From Planctomycetota bacterium (GTDB lineage Bacteria; Planctomycetota; Planctomycetia; Pirellulales; UBA1268): DNA of 64,000 nt. The stretch is taken from positions 124,001 to 188,000 of the forward strand of contig QWOQ01000017.1 in the NCBI GenBank assembly GCA_003669585.1, in the 5' to 3' direction. A model generated the notes under the pieces. It saw nothing but the letters and a program-made list of their open reading frames with translations. It ran no database searches and was not told the DNA's origin. The translations under genes were made by a program, and so were the position numbers. The stretch's first letter is position 1, and every line of letters begins with the position of its first letter. This document shows, piece after piece, positions 1-7,798 of this stretch.

Positions 1-248
1 ATCGCCGTGAACGGATCGAGCACAGCCGTCTCTGGAACCGGCACGAGGATCATGTCGCTCTCGTTGACCGCCTGCCATCCGCGAATACTTGATCCATCGA
101 ATCCTAAGCCATCTTCAAAAACATTCTCATCGAGTTTTCCGACCGGAATGGTAAAATGCTGCCAGAGACCCGGAAAATCGATGAACCGCAAATCGACGCT
201 TTTCACGTCCTTTTCCCGACACAGCGCCAGCACTTCTCGCGGTTTCAT
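1..248 (-). CDS. glnA: Glutamine synthetase type I, N-terminal part (cut by window edge)
   Basis: The first 82 residues read from an ATG at 248 and run off the left edge. They begin MKPREVLALCREKDVKSVDL and continue with the FIDFPGLWQHFTIP and FDGSSIRGW stretches. These are hallmarks of the beta-grasp N-terminal domain of bacterial type I glutamine synthetase, which makes glutamine from glutamate, ammonia and ATP in the cytoplasm. The catalytic domain and the adenylylation-site tyrosine lie outside the window. The gene lies 74 bp downstream of the LigD-phosphoesterase-like gene on the same strand, so co-transcription is possible. The family assignment is firm; regulation cannot be judged from what is visible. 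Confidence 0.93.
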   Translation of the reverse strand, partial: MKPREVLALCREKDVKSVDLRFIDFPGLWQHFTIPVGKLDENVFEDGLGFDGSSIRGWQAVNESDMILVPVPETAVLDPFTA

Positions 249-322
249 CTCTGAGCGATCCCTTCTTCATTTCGAATATTGTCGTGACACTGAACTCTTC
301 ATGGCCATCGAACAATGGTATC

Positions 323-706
323 TCAGTCTTCGAGTAGCAAACACGCCTGCCATTGGCCATCGGGGCTTTCGGGGTCAACCGTCTGCAATCGCAATCGTCC
401 CGCGAACGCGTTGCCGGTCAGTTTTTCCAACACAACGACCGAAGGAAGGAGCACGATCTCGCATGTGCCGCAATCGATTCGTCGCACCGAGCCTCGTCCC
501 TGCGATACGTCGGAGTTTTTCACATCGAGCCAGCGAAGTGCATGCGGGGCGAGTGGCTTTGCCTCTACCCATTCCCCCACTGCGCACGGCACTTTCGCCA
601 ATCTCCAGGTCAGGCATATGGCACCAGATTCAACCAGAAGATCGTAATGCCGACCGGTCGGATCATCCGGCGCACCACTATGTTCCAACAGCGTAAATCG
701 AGGCAT
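323..706 (-). CDS. LigD 3'-phosphoesterase-like domain protein
   Basis: A protein of about 127 residues if the ATG at 706 (MPRFTLLEHSG) is used; a longer frame opens at 736 but adds nothing family-like. It matches the pattern of the phosphoesterase (PE) domain of bacterial NHEJ ligase D: a His in FTLLEH, an HYD triad in GRHYDLLVE followed by TW, and later GRGSVRRIDCGTCE, equivalent to the GTV-WDRGTWE strand of LigD. In LigD these His/Asp residues bind metal and trim 3' phosphates. The Arg that usually follows HYDxR is replaced by Leu here. No ligase or polymerase domain is attached and no Ku gene is in view. The catalytic role is inference; the fold assignment is fairly sure. Confidence 0.7.
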   Translation of the reverse strand: MPRFTLLEHSGAPDDPTGRHYDLLVESGAICLTWRLAKVPCAVGEWVEAKPLAPHALRWLDVKNSDVSQGRGSVRRIDCGTCEIVLLPSVVVLEKLTGNAFAGRLRLQTVDPESPDGQWQACLLLED

Positions 707-831
707 GATCGGTCTCGCAATCATTGAACAGAACATTGTGTCGAGATTCTCTGAGAATTGGATAGACTCCGATGTTTCTGTGCGGTGATTTCAGTTTGTA
801 TCTTTCTTTCCTTCTGTGCGGAGAACAATTA

Positions 832-1245
832 ATGACCAGCATCACATCAACATACGAAGGTGATCTACGCTGTCGAGCCGAGCACGGTCCTTCTGGCGCC
901 ATACTTTTTACCGATGCACCTCTCGACAACCAAGGCAAAGGCGAAAGTTTTTCACCGACAGATCTCATGGCCGCCTCGCTTGGTTCGTGCATGATGACGA
1001 TCATGGGCATTTTTGCTCAACGGCACGGCATCGTGCTCAACGGCATGACGGCCACAACGACCAAAGGAATGAGTGCCGATTTGCCACGTCGAATCGTATC
1101 GCTGAGAACCACTCTTTCGGTTCCAATTCCAGAAAATCATCCCTCTCGAAAGGCTCTTGAGCATGCGGCGCTCGACTGCCCCGTGCATCACAGTCTTTCA
1201 GCAGATATCGATGCCGCCATCGAATTCAAGTGGATTGGCTCATAG
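832..1245 (+). CDS. OsmC family peroxiredoxin-like protein
   Basis: 137 residues from the ATG at 832, chosen because a GGAGA Shine-Dalgarno sits 6-8 bases upstream; the frame is open upstream from 772 but is unlike the family there. Both conserved OsmC cysteines are visible: one in LGSCMMTIMG and one in DCPVHHSL. OsmC proteins use such a Cys pair to reduce organic hydroperoxides in the cytoplasm. The length is normal for the compact YhfA/OsmC-type subfamily. It is divergent to the phosphoesterase-like gene and convergent with the large esterase gene that follows. Substrate not determinable; family call firm. Confidence 0.88.
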   Translation: MTSITSTYEGDLRCRAEHGPSGAILFTDAPLDNQGKGESFSPTDLMAASLGSCMMTIMGIFAQRHGIVLNGMTATTTKGMSADLPRRIVSLRTTLSVPIPENHPSRKALEHAALDCPVHHSLSADIDAAIEFKWIGS

Positions 1246-1262
1246 GACAGATGTGTTTCTTG

Positions 1263-3398
1263 CTATTTTGAATGCTCTTTTCGATGCGGCTCAATCTGCA
1301 CAGGTTTTCCGAAGATCGACTGCAGATCGACTAAATCGTAGGCTTCGAGCGCCCCGTGCACGAGACTGGTCAGTGGGACGTGGGCCGCATCGGTTGCAAT
1401 CAACCGAGTCCACCCTTCGAGATCGCCGTACAGCGTAACTGAAGAAAAGAGTTCCGGCGCTGTCGCCGCAGCATGCATTGCTGGAACAACCGCTTCACCA
1501 ATCGCCACCAGTTCGATCGGCCCGTGAAGAGGAACAGTGCCACCACTCTCAAGGCCTTTGAGTGTGGTGATCGTCCCGGCCAACGTAGCCATCACCAAAA
1601 GATCCTCGGCTCTCATTCCTGCATAGGAACGACCGAGCAAATAGGCCAGATAAAAATCCTGCCCGTCGGGGCCATGTCGTTCAAGGTCAAAGTATCGCTG
1701 GCCGGTGCGCTGCGTGAGCCCTGTTCCTCGCACATCAACTGCCATCACAGCGTTTCCACGTTCCACAATTTGAGCGACCGCGTCGCCTATTGTTTCCCCA
1801 ACAACTCCATCGCCGTCGACAACCATGCTCACGCCACGAATTGGACCTTGTTCTGGTGTGCACCAGATTGCAGGTAGTCGAATGCCAGGTTCCACATCCA
1901 CGACGATCGGCTGTGTTCGAATTCCTTTTCTTTGAGGAAAAATATCTGCTGTAGCATCGAGAATGGTTATCTCTGGTTTCGGAATTTCATCTATTCGACG
2001 AATGCCGGCAAGCATACGAATGCTCTTTTGACGATCTTCGAGATTCTGTTCTTGATTGATGCTGATGCGACGGCTTGCCGCCCGAATCGCTTCGGTGCGC
2101 AGGACGTCCGGAATACTCCTTGCGCCCTCAATGAGCATGACCTCCCCCTGCGACAAACATCGCATCTCTTCCGCCGTAAGCACCTCAAGATCGGCAGGCT
2201 CTTCAATCGGCTCGTCGCGTTTTTTCAACCAGCGGAGCATCCAGCGAACCGACGACTCGCGAAGCGGCTTCGTAAAGCCATGTTCTTCGTTGACCTCAAC
2301 GAGCCCCATCGCCTCTGAGCGTCCTAGAACGCCGAAGGCCTGCTTGGCAACGCGGTAACTTGCCCACGAATCGTTCGAGTCGAAGAAGTCTCGCGTTGCT
2401 ACACACAAGAGCGTCGGCTTGGGTGCTCGCATCAGACAGTAATCGGCGTGATCCATTCCCCACGCAAGCTGGCCGAATATATTTTGTTCGGCATCTTGCG
2501 GACCGATCGTGCGAGGCAAACGGCCATAGAGGCTCGTCACATAGCAGGCAGGCGCTGCAGCCATGATTCGATCGTCGAGCGCCATTAGATACGACGTCTG
2601 GGTGCCGCCGCCGCTGTTGCCGGTGCAGCCAATTTTTGTTGAATCGATGTCGCTTCTCGATTCAAGGTAATCCAGTGCCCGCATGCCATCCCAAATCATC
2701 CACGTCGCGGTATTGCGTCCTAATAGCATGCTCATTGCTCCGATGGCGTTGTGTTCATGCGTTGATGCCTTTGCAATGAGTCCCCCACGCCCATCCGACA
2801 ATTGTCTGCGCTCTCCTTGTCCTATCGGATCCCATATGAGTGCGGCAATTCCCTCTCGAGCGGCGAGCGCACACACTCTTTGGTACGCGTCGTATTGCTT
2901 GCCTTCTGCCGAATGTCCACACGCCACAATCATTGCTGGAAAAGGCACGGGATATTGTTTCGGCTCTGGCAGAAAAAGCGCCGCTGTGACGAATACTCCC
3001 GGCTGACTTTCAAAAATAATTTTTTCTACGCAGTATTTAGGCTTGACGATCCGGCCGACCACTTTGGAGCGCAGTGGGGTTCGAGGAGGAAAGTCGCCCA
3101 AGGCTTCGAGAAACTTTTTCTTCAGTCGCACCTGCCTCGCCGCAATTGCCTCTGGGGTGATGCACGCGGTGACTTCGGCTTTCCATGTCACAGCGGCCTG
3201 ATCAATGTGCGCAAGCAAATACCGCTCCATCATGCGGCCAGGCTCATCAAGGCCATAGGCTTCGGCAAGGTCTTGCTTCCAATCTTGCGTCGATTGGGGA
3301 ACGGCAATGTCTTCAGACAATCCCGTCGAAACCTTTGTCGCACCAACCAGAGCCACCAGAATACTTGCGTGTCTTAAAACTTTTCTGAGTCTTTGCAT
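1263..3398 (-). CDS. Exported large alpha/beta hydrolase (acetyl xylan esterase-like)
   Basis: 711 residues. The first ~28 residues form a signal peptide (basic start, then a hydrophobic run, ASILVALVGA). The first alpha/beta-hydrolase module carries CGHSAEGK, an IWDPIGQGE turn, the nucleophile elbow GNSGGG (Ser about residue 262), an acid in ATRDFFD and a His in NEEHGF, so the Ser-Asp-His triad is complete. The remaining ~300 residues look like a second, degenerate hydrolase half with a VVDGDG turn and no obvious nucleophile elbow. Large exported esterases of this kind are numerous in planctomycetes and are thought to deacylate polysaccharides. The substrate is inference. It stands alone, between the convergent OsmC gene and thrS. 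Confidence 0.8.
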   Translation of the reverse strand: MQRLRKVLRHASILVALVGATKVSTGLSEDIAVPQSTQDWKQDLAEAYGLDEPGRMMERYLLAHIDQAAVTWKAEVTACITPEAIAARQVRLKKKFLEALGDFPPRTPLRSKVVGRIVKPKYCVEKIIFESQPGVFVTAALFLPEPKQYPVPFPAMIVACGHSAEGKQYDAYQRVCALAAREGIAALIWDPIGQGERRQLSDGRGGLIAKASTHEHNAIGAMSMLLGRNTATWMIWDGMRALDYLESRSDIDSTKIGCTGNSGGGTQTSYLMALDDRIMAAAPACYVTSLYGRLPRTIGPQDAEQNIFGQLAWGMDHADYCLMRAPKPTLLCVATRDFFDSNDSWASYRVAKQAFGVLGRSEAMGLVEVNEEHGFTKPLRESSVRWMLRWLKKRDEPIEEPADLEVLTAEEMRCLSQGEVMLIEGARSIPDVLRTEAIRAASRRISINQEQNLEDRQKSIRMLAGIRRIDEIPKPEITILDATADIFPQRKGIRTQPIVVDVEPGIRLPAIWCTPEQGPIRGVSMVVDGDGVVGETIGDAVAQIVERGNAVMAVDVRGTGLTQRTGQRYFDLERHGPDGQDFYLAYLLGRSYAGMRAEDLLVMATLAGTITTLKGLESGGTVPLHGPIELVAIGEAVVPAMHAAATAPELFSSVTLYGDLEGWTRLIATDAAHVPLTSLVHGALEAYDLVDLQSIFGKPVQIEPHRKEHSK

Positions 3399-3475
3399 GC
3401 CACAACTTTCTCTATGTCTTCGTGAGAAATCACACGCACAATACGCAACGGCTTCGTCGATCTCTCTCCCTTTTT

Positions 3476-5476
3476 TTAATACTCTGCCAAGGCTGTCGGT
3501 TCACTGGCCAATCCAAGTGGTTTGGGTTTGTGACGCACCACGCGAGTGGTCGACTCGGTCCGAAGTCGTTCGACGGCTGCTTCGAGACTCATCGCTCCAA
3601 GATCTCCATCAATCCGATCTCGCAGACTCACAGTGCCAGCCGCTTCGTCACGAGGTCCGCAAACAATCATGTAGGGCACCAGTGCGAGCTGAGCATTTCG
3701 GATTTTTGCTCCCAGCTTCTCTGCAGCAAGATCGACTGAAACTCGCAAACCGGCCGACTTAAAATGTTGCTCGATCTGACGAGCATACACCTCGCTCTTT
3801 TCACTCACTGGCAAAATGCGCGCTTGCTCTGGCGCAAGCCAAAGCGGAAAAGCACCTGCAAAATGCTCTATAAGCACGCCGACAAATCGTTCCATGGATC
3901 CCAGAGGTGCTCGGTGAATCATGACCGGACAATGCTTGAGGTTGTCAGCGCCGATGTATTCCAAATCAAACCGTTCAACACTCGGCAAGTTGTAGTCGAG
4001 TTGCACGGTGCCAAGCTGCCACTCTCGACCAAGCGAGTCATTCACCACAAAGTCAATCTTCGGGCCGTAAAAGGCAGCCTCGCCGAGTTCCGGCTCACAT
4101 CCCGGCAGATTCATTCTTCGGGCCACTGCTTCGATCGCACGCTCGGCCTCGTTCCAGCGTTCGGGAAGTCCAACGTACTTGTCGCTTTTTGGATCACGAA
4201 ATCCCAGCCGCACGCGGAAATTATCGAATGCCAGACTCTCGAGCACTTTCAGTGTGAAGTCGATACAGCCTTCCACTTCTTGCTCCACCTGTTCGGGCGT
4301 GCAGAAAATGTGGGCATCGTCTTGAGTAAAACCGCGCACGCGAGTCATGCCGCCAAGTTCGCCCGATTGCTCATAACGATAGACGGTTCCAAATTCCGAC
4401 AAACGTACTGGCAGTTCGCGGTAGCTGCGAGGTCTTGATTTATAGATCATCGTGTGATGCGGGCAGTTCATCGGCTTGAGCAGATACTGTTCGTCATCGC
4501 CCATGACAATCGGCTTGAACTGGCTGTCTGCGTAATAGGGATAGTGGCCTGAGATTTTATAGAGTTCAACTCTTCCAATATGCGGCGTGTAGACCGGTTC
4601 ATAACCACGTGCCGCGAGTTCGTCGCGCACAAATGATTCGAGCACGCCTCGCACGGTTGCCCCCTTTGGAAGCCAGAGAACAAGCCCCGCGCCGACAAGT
4701 GGATTGGTGGTAAAAAGATCAAGCTGCTTGCCGAGTACACGATGGTCTCGTTTTTTAGCCTCTTCGAGTGCTGCCATGTGCTGATCGAGTTCTTCTTGGC
4801 TAAACCACGCGGTGCCGTAGAGACGCTGAAGTTGTTCGCGAGAGGCATCTCCTTTCCAGTACGCACCGGCAATACTCGTGAGCTTTACAGCGCCAATGGC
4901 ACCGGGGCTTGGAAGATGTGGTCCTCGACATAAATCGACGAATTCTCCCTGTCGATAAAATGAAAGTGTTTCGTGATCGGCCAGCCCAGTCTGAATATGC
5001 TCGACCTTCAGTGGCTGGTTGAGATCGCCCACAAGTTTGATCGCAGAATCTCTGCTCAGTTCAATACGTTCAAACGGCTCATCTTTTTGGATAATGCGTT
5101 TCATTTCGGCTTCGATTGCAGGCAGATCTTCTTCGGTGATCGGCCGACTGGCTCGCATGTCGTAATAAAATCCGCTTGCCACGGTCGGACCGAAGGCAAG
5201 TTCCACTCCCTCAAAGAGTCGCATGACTGCTCGTGCCATAACGTGGGCTGCCGAATGTCGCATCAGTCCGAGTGCTGCAGCATCTCCTTTATAGAGCGGC
5301 TCGACGATGGCTCCGTCGATGTCTGGAAGGATCGAGTCAAGCCCGAGAGTTTTTCCGTCTACTGTAGCGCCAATAGGGACGAGCCCTCGCGCAACAAGAC
5401 CGTCAACGGCCACGCTGATTCTCGATCCTGCTGGGAGTGTCTTTTGTAAACCATCTGAAAAGCGAAAAGTGGGCAT
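3476..5476 (-). CDS. thrS: Threonyl-tRNA synthetase
   Basis: About 666 residues from ATG 5476 (MPTFRFSDG), which begins the TGS domain; the frame opens upstream to 5575 but that part lacks family features. In order: TGS domain, the editing domain with [10 protein letters not shown] and [10 protein letters not shown], then the class II catalytic core with the MNCPHH zinc site, motif 2 ([13 protein letters not shown] followed by [11 protein letters not shown]) and motif 3 ([16 protein letters not shown]). A C-terminal anticodon-binding domain follows. It charges tRNA-Thr with threonine and edits mischarged serine. The first ~300 bp upstream contain no gene and could hold a leader; I see no clear T-box or operator. 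Confidence 0.97.
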   Translation of the reverse strand: MPTFRFSDGLQKTLPAGSRISVAVDGLVARGLVPIGATVDGKTLGLDSILPDIDGAIVEPLYKGDAAALGLMRHSAAHVMARAVMRLFEGVELAFGPTVASGFYYDMRASRPITEEDLPAIEAEMKRIIQKDEPFERIELSRDSAIKLVGDLNQPLKVEHIQTGLADHETLSFYRQGEFVDLCRGPHLPSPGAIGAVKLTSIAGAYWKGDASREQLQRLYGTAWFSQEELDQHMAALEEAKKRDHRVLGKQLDLFTTNPLVGAGLVLWLPKGATVRGVLESFVRDELAARGYEPVYTPHIGRVELYKISGHYPYYADSQFKPIVMGDDEQYLLKPMNCPHHTMIYKSRPRSYRELPVRLSEFGTVYRYEQSGELGGMTRVRGFTQDDAHIFCTPEQVEQEVEGCIDFTLKVLESLAFDNFRVRLGFRDPKSDKYVGLPERWNEAERAIEAVARRMNLPGCEPELGEAAFYGPKIDFVVNDSLGREWQLGTVQLDYNLPSVERFDLEYIGADNLKHCPVMIHRAPLGSMERFVGVLIEHFAGAFPLWLAPEQARILPVSEKSEVYARQIEQHFKSAGLRVSVDLAAEKLGAKIRNAQLALVPYMIVCGPRDEAAGTVSLRDRIDGDLGAMSLEAAVERLRTESTTRVVRHKPKPLGLASEPTALAEY

Positions 5477-5777
5477 AAATATTCTGCTTGAAAAGGAAAA
5501 GGTCGACGATGCTTGATTTGCATGGCAAGAGCCATGAACAGAAGGCTTGATTTGAAAAGCCGACAGTATCAGCACACTCTCCTCTCGGGCAAGAGTGCTG
5601 TAAAGGAACGCTCAATCTCACTGCGCAGCCGATCTGCTGACGGTTGCTTGACTCTCGGAAGCCGCCTCGCAAGACTCTTCACAACCTTCAGTGCCGTAGC
5701 AGGTGACGTTCTTATTGATTGACGATAGCGCGGTCTATCTTTTTCAGAAGGACCACGTCACACGCAGGCACTGCGAC
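5477..5777. other. Intergenic region between thrS and tRNA-Val
   Basis: About 300 bp between the divergent thrS start and the tRNA gene. The open frames here (for example plus-strand 5513-5722 and minus-strand 5403-5672) are short, lack database-like motifs and partly overlap thrS, so I treat them as non-coding. It must carry the thrS promoter (minus) and the tRNA promoter (plus), but I cannot pick a convincing -35/-10 pair or terminator hairpin. Confidence 0.5.
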
Positions 5778-5851
5778 GGGCGATTAGCTCAGTTGGTTAG
5801 AGCACCAGCTCGACAAGCTGGGGGTCACAGGTTCGAGCCCTGTATCGCCCA
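5778..5851 (+). tRNA. tRNA-Val (anticodon GAC), with C at position 33
   Basis: A full cloverleaf folds: 7-bp acceptor stem GGGCGAT/ATCGCCC, D arm GCTC/GAGC with an AGTTGGTTA loop, 5-bp anticodon stem CCAGC/GCTGG, variable loop GGGTC, and T arm ACAGG/CCTGT with loop TTCGAGC. The 7-base anticodon loop is TCGACAA (5810-5816), giving anticodon GAC at 5812-5814, which reads GUC/GUU valine codons. Base 33 is C rather than the near-universal U. The 3' CCA is not encoded (A73 is followed by TCC), so the tRNA would need CCA-adding enzyme. The gene sits immediately upstream of the palindrome-framed accessory patch. Confidence 0.93.
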
Positions 5852-5870
5852 TCCCACTATCGGCGGGGAC

Positions 5871-5920
5871 AAAGGGGACAGGTCCATTTAATCGTCTCAA
5901 TAAATGGACCTGTTCCCTTT
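5871..5920. repeat. Long palindrome (left REP-like element of the cupin cassette)
   Basis: Two 20-base arms, 5871-5890 and 5901-5920, pair with a single G-T mismatch around a 10-base loop. The core is GGACAGGTCC-ATTTA. The right half continues to 5928 and recurs in inverted form at 6505-6527. It starts 20 bp after the tRNA and ends 23 bp before the cupin start codon. Palindromes with a GGACAGGTCC core resemble REP-type elements mobilised by Y1 (RAYT) transposases; that link is inference, and no transposase gene is in the window. Confidence 0.75.
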
Positions 5921-5943
5921 TCTGCTCCAAACGAACTTAAAAC

Positions 5944-6492
5944 ATGGCCTACCAACTGCCCCTGAAGATCGATAATGGACATGGTGAGATCATTACGTTC
6001 ACCAAGCTTTTGTCCGAGCCAGATGGTGATCGCCTCTTGTTCCAAGGGCACGTCCAGCCGGGCGGCGGGCCCATCATGCATGTGCATCACAAGCAGGATG
6101 AGCACTTTCATGTTGTGCAGGGCACGATGGCCTACGAGACTCCGGGTCAACCAGTGGCCTATCTGATAGCTGGACAGTCTGTGACCTTCCGCCGCAACGA
6201 GCCGCACAAATTTTGGAACTCCGGCGATGACGAGTTGCTACTGGACTCTTGGGCTAAGCCAGCACACAACCTCATCTTCTATCTCTCAACGCTCTACGAA
6301 TCCACTCGAAGTCAGAAGATGCAGAAGCTAGACCCATTCGTCGCGGCTTTCATCATTCGCCGTTATGCCAGCGAGTACAGCCTCCTCAATCTCTCGTTCC
6401 TTACTAGAACCGTGGTCATTCCGCTGACCTACGCCACAGGATGCTTGCTTGGTAAGTATCGGCGATTTGCTGACGCGCCCGACCCGATGTGA
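5944..6492 (+). CDS. Cupin-domain protein with hydrophobic C-terminal region
   Basis: 182 residues. Residues ~35-105 form a cupin barrel: the metal-binding motif HVHHKQDEHFHVVQG (His, His, Glu, His) and a second motif with PHKFWNSG. The C-terminal ~50 residues are hydrophobic (a YSLLNLSFLTRTVVIPLTY stretch) and may form one membrane segment. Cupins of this type often bind metals or small ligands; no substrate can be named. The gene lies tightly between two inverted palindromic elements next to a tRNA gene, and is followed by a decayed gene fragment, so it looks like an acquired cassette. No clear ribosome-binding site precedes the ATG. Confidence 0.75.
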   Translation: MAYQLPLKIDNGHGEIITFTKLLSEPDGDRLLFQGHVQPGGGPIMHVHHKQDEHFHVVQGTMAYETPGQPVAYLIAGQSVTFRRNEPHKFWNSGDDELLLDSWAKPAHNLIFYLSTLYESTRSQKMQKLDPFVAAFIIRRYASEYSLLNLSFLTRTVVIPLTYATGCLLGKYRRFADAPDPM

Positions 6493-6504
6493 ATCTACGT
6501 TCCT

Positions 6505-6543
6505 GGAGCAGAAAAGAGGACAGGTCCGGACCTGTCCCCTTTT
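6505..6543. repeat. Palindrome (right REP-like element of the cupin cassette)
   Basis: Arms 6512-6527 and 6528-6543 form an uninterrupted 16-bp palindrome with one mismatch, core GGACAGGTCC/GGACCTGTCC, flanked by A- and T-runs. The left part, 6505-6527, is the inverse of 5906-5928 with 21 of 23 bases matching, so the cupin gene is bracketed by inverted copies. Because the stem ends in a T-run just after the cupin stop codon, it could also act as a transcription terminator. Confidence 0.75.
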
Positions 6544-6768
6544 TGCTTCCCTTGTCGCAATCAATCCGACCACTGACCTCCCCCATGAATGACGCCAGTT
6601 TTTAGTTAAGTTTTTGCCCTCCAATAGACCAGACTCGTGCGTTTACTGAGGCGTAGCCAAAGCGAATGCACGAGGCTCTGGGCAACCAACTACGATCGTC
6701 AATAGAGGCGAGGCGTTCTCTGTCATGAGTGTCCTTGGTATTTCAGGGCGAATGCCGAAGCCTGACGT

Positions 6769-7161
6769 TGCCGCAGCGCGGAGTGGGAGTATTCGTGTCG
6801 AGCAGGAACAACGACAGCGTTTTCATTTGGCGATGATGAAAAGCAGTTGGGCGCGTATGCGTGGTTCGACGGCAATACACACGGCGAAGAATACGCCCAT
6901 AAGGTTGGATTGAAAAAACCCAACCCATGGGGCTTGCATGACATGCACGGCAACGTGTGGGAGTGGTGCTCGGATTGGGCAGTCAGCACTTTACAAGATG
7001 GCACCGATCCGGTTGGTCCCGAGGAGGGCTCGTATCGCGTGCTTCGTGGCGGCAGCTGGGAGTACTCCCCGGGCAACTATCGGTCGGCAATCCGCTTCTT
7101 TGTCCCGTCGTACCGCCGCTACTTCCTGGGTTTCCGTGTGGCCCGCAGTCAGTCGGTTTAG
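6769..7161 (+). pseudogene. SUMF1/FGE-sulfatase domain fragment (truncated, frameshifted)
   Basis: From 6781 the frame reads EWEYSCRAGTTTAFSFGDDE, then AYAWFDGN, WGLHDMHGNVWEWCSDW, YRVLRGGSWEYSPGN and GFRVARS, which is the C-terminal half of a SUMF1 (formylglycine-generating-enzyme-like) domain, about 130 residues, ending at a TAA at 7159-7161. An in-frame TGA sits at 6766-6768. Just before it the usual LPTEAEWEY motif is broken: LTLP is in a different frame from EWEY, consistent with a small deletion. The N-terminal two thirds are missing. An ATG at 6847 could express only a non-folding piece. It lacks the Cys pair of true FGE enzymes. Confidence 0.8.
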
Positions 7162-7425
7162 TAAACAGTAAGCGTAGGCAGATGAGTGAACGAGGTCCGC
7201 CTTACCCTCGGCCCGATTAATGGACGCCGATCAAGGCCTCTTCTTAAAAGAACAGTTACCTCCGCTGACTCCGCCGTATTCCCGTGCTGACTACGAGGCG
7301 GGCAATCATTTTGTGCGGTGCATCAAGAATGTATGGCGGTAAATCCCTGCCCGAGATTTGTCCTGCCCCCTTCAACGGTTACCGGATGATTCTTCATCCT
7401 TCAATCAGGCCGAGAGATCCAAAAA
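7162..7425. other. Gene-poor remnant DNA after the SUMF1 fragment
   Basis: Together with 6544-6768 this is DNA with no intact gene. A 40-codon plus-strand frame, 7220-7342 (starts MDADQGLFLKEQLPPLTPPY), is open but matches no family I recognise and has no Shine-Dalgarno; it may be debris. No direct copy of the tRNA-Val 3' end, expected if an integrase had used it as attB, is visible here. Confidence 0.4.
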
Positions 7426-7719
7426 TTACTTCAATACATGGGCCACGATTTCGTCCCACAGTGCATCAATCTGCGATGGTTGTACGACCGGTTTGCCGGC
7501 TTGCATAAACCAGTAGCGAGCATTCTTGATGTCACCCTCCATGAGATGCAGCATCGCGTGGATCCACGATCCAACAGGGGTCGTGATAGACTGCGCGATC
7601 TCGTGCGACTTCTCCCATTCCCCTTTTTTTGCATACCAAAGCGATCTCGCTTCGGGACTGGAAAAAGCTGGGGGAATGCTCTCACAAACGATTGAGGATT
7701 TGAATTCGAGGACTGTCAT
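7426..7719 (-). CDS. Conserved small hypothetical protein (helical repeat-like)
   Basis: 97 residues from the ATG at 7719, selected because a strong AAGGAG lies about 11 bases upstream; the open frame reaches back to 7836 without support. The sequence has WYAKKGEWEKSHEIAQ and GSWIHAMLHLMEGDIKNARYW segments that resemble two helix-turn-helix TPR/Sel1-like units, and it ends with a LWDEIVAHVL helix. I recall similar small proteins in planctomycete and proteobacterial genomes but know no function. It follows the SUMF1-domain gene on the same strand with an 80-bp gap. Confidence 0.65.
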   Translation of the reverse strand: MTVLEFKSSIVCESIPPAFSSPEARSLWYAKKGEWEKSHEIAQSITTPVGSWIHAMLHLMEGDIKNARYWFMQAGKPVVQPSQIDALWDEIVAHVLK

Positions 7720-7798
7720 GCACCCGGGCTCTCCTTGCCTGAATCGTTGCGTCACACGTTGAACTGCGTGCGGCCATTCCACTGCGGCAACCAGAAAT

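Noticed and set aside
7..696. Long plus-strand open frame over glnA and the phosphoesterase-like gene
   Set aside because: It is antisense to two genes with clear family motifs and its own translation shows no family features.
5403..5672. Minus-strand frame overlapping the thrS 5' end
   Set aside because: It overlaps the TGS domain in another frame and has biased, motif-free sequence.
5852..7425. Integrase-type genomic island using the tRNA-Val as attachment site
   Set aside because: No integrase gene and no direct repeat of the tRNA 3' end is visible in the patch; the palindromes suggest a different mechanism.
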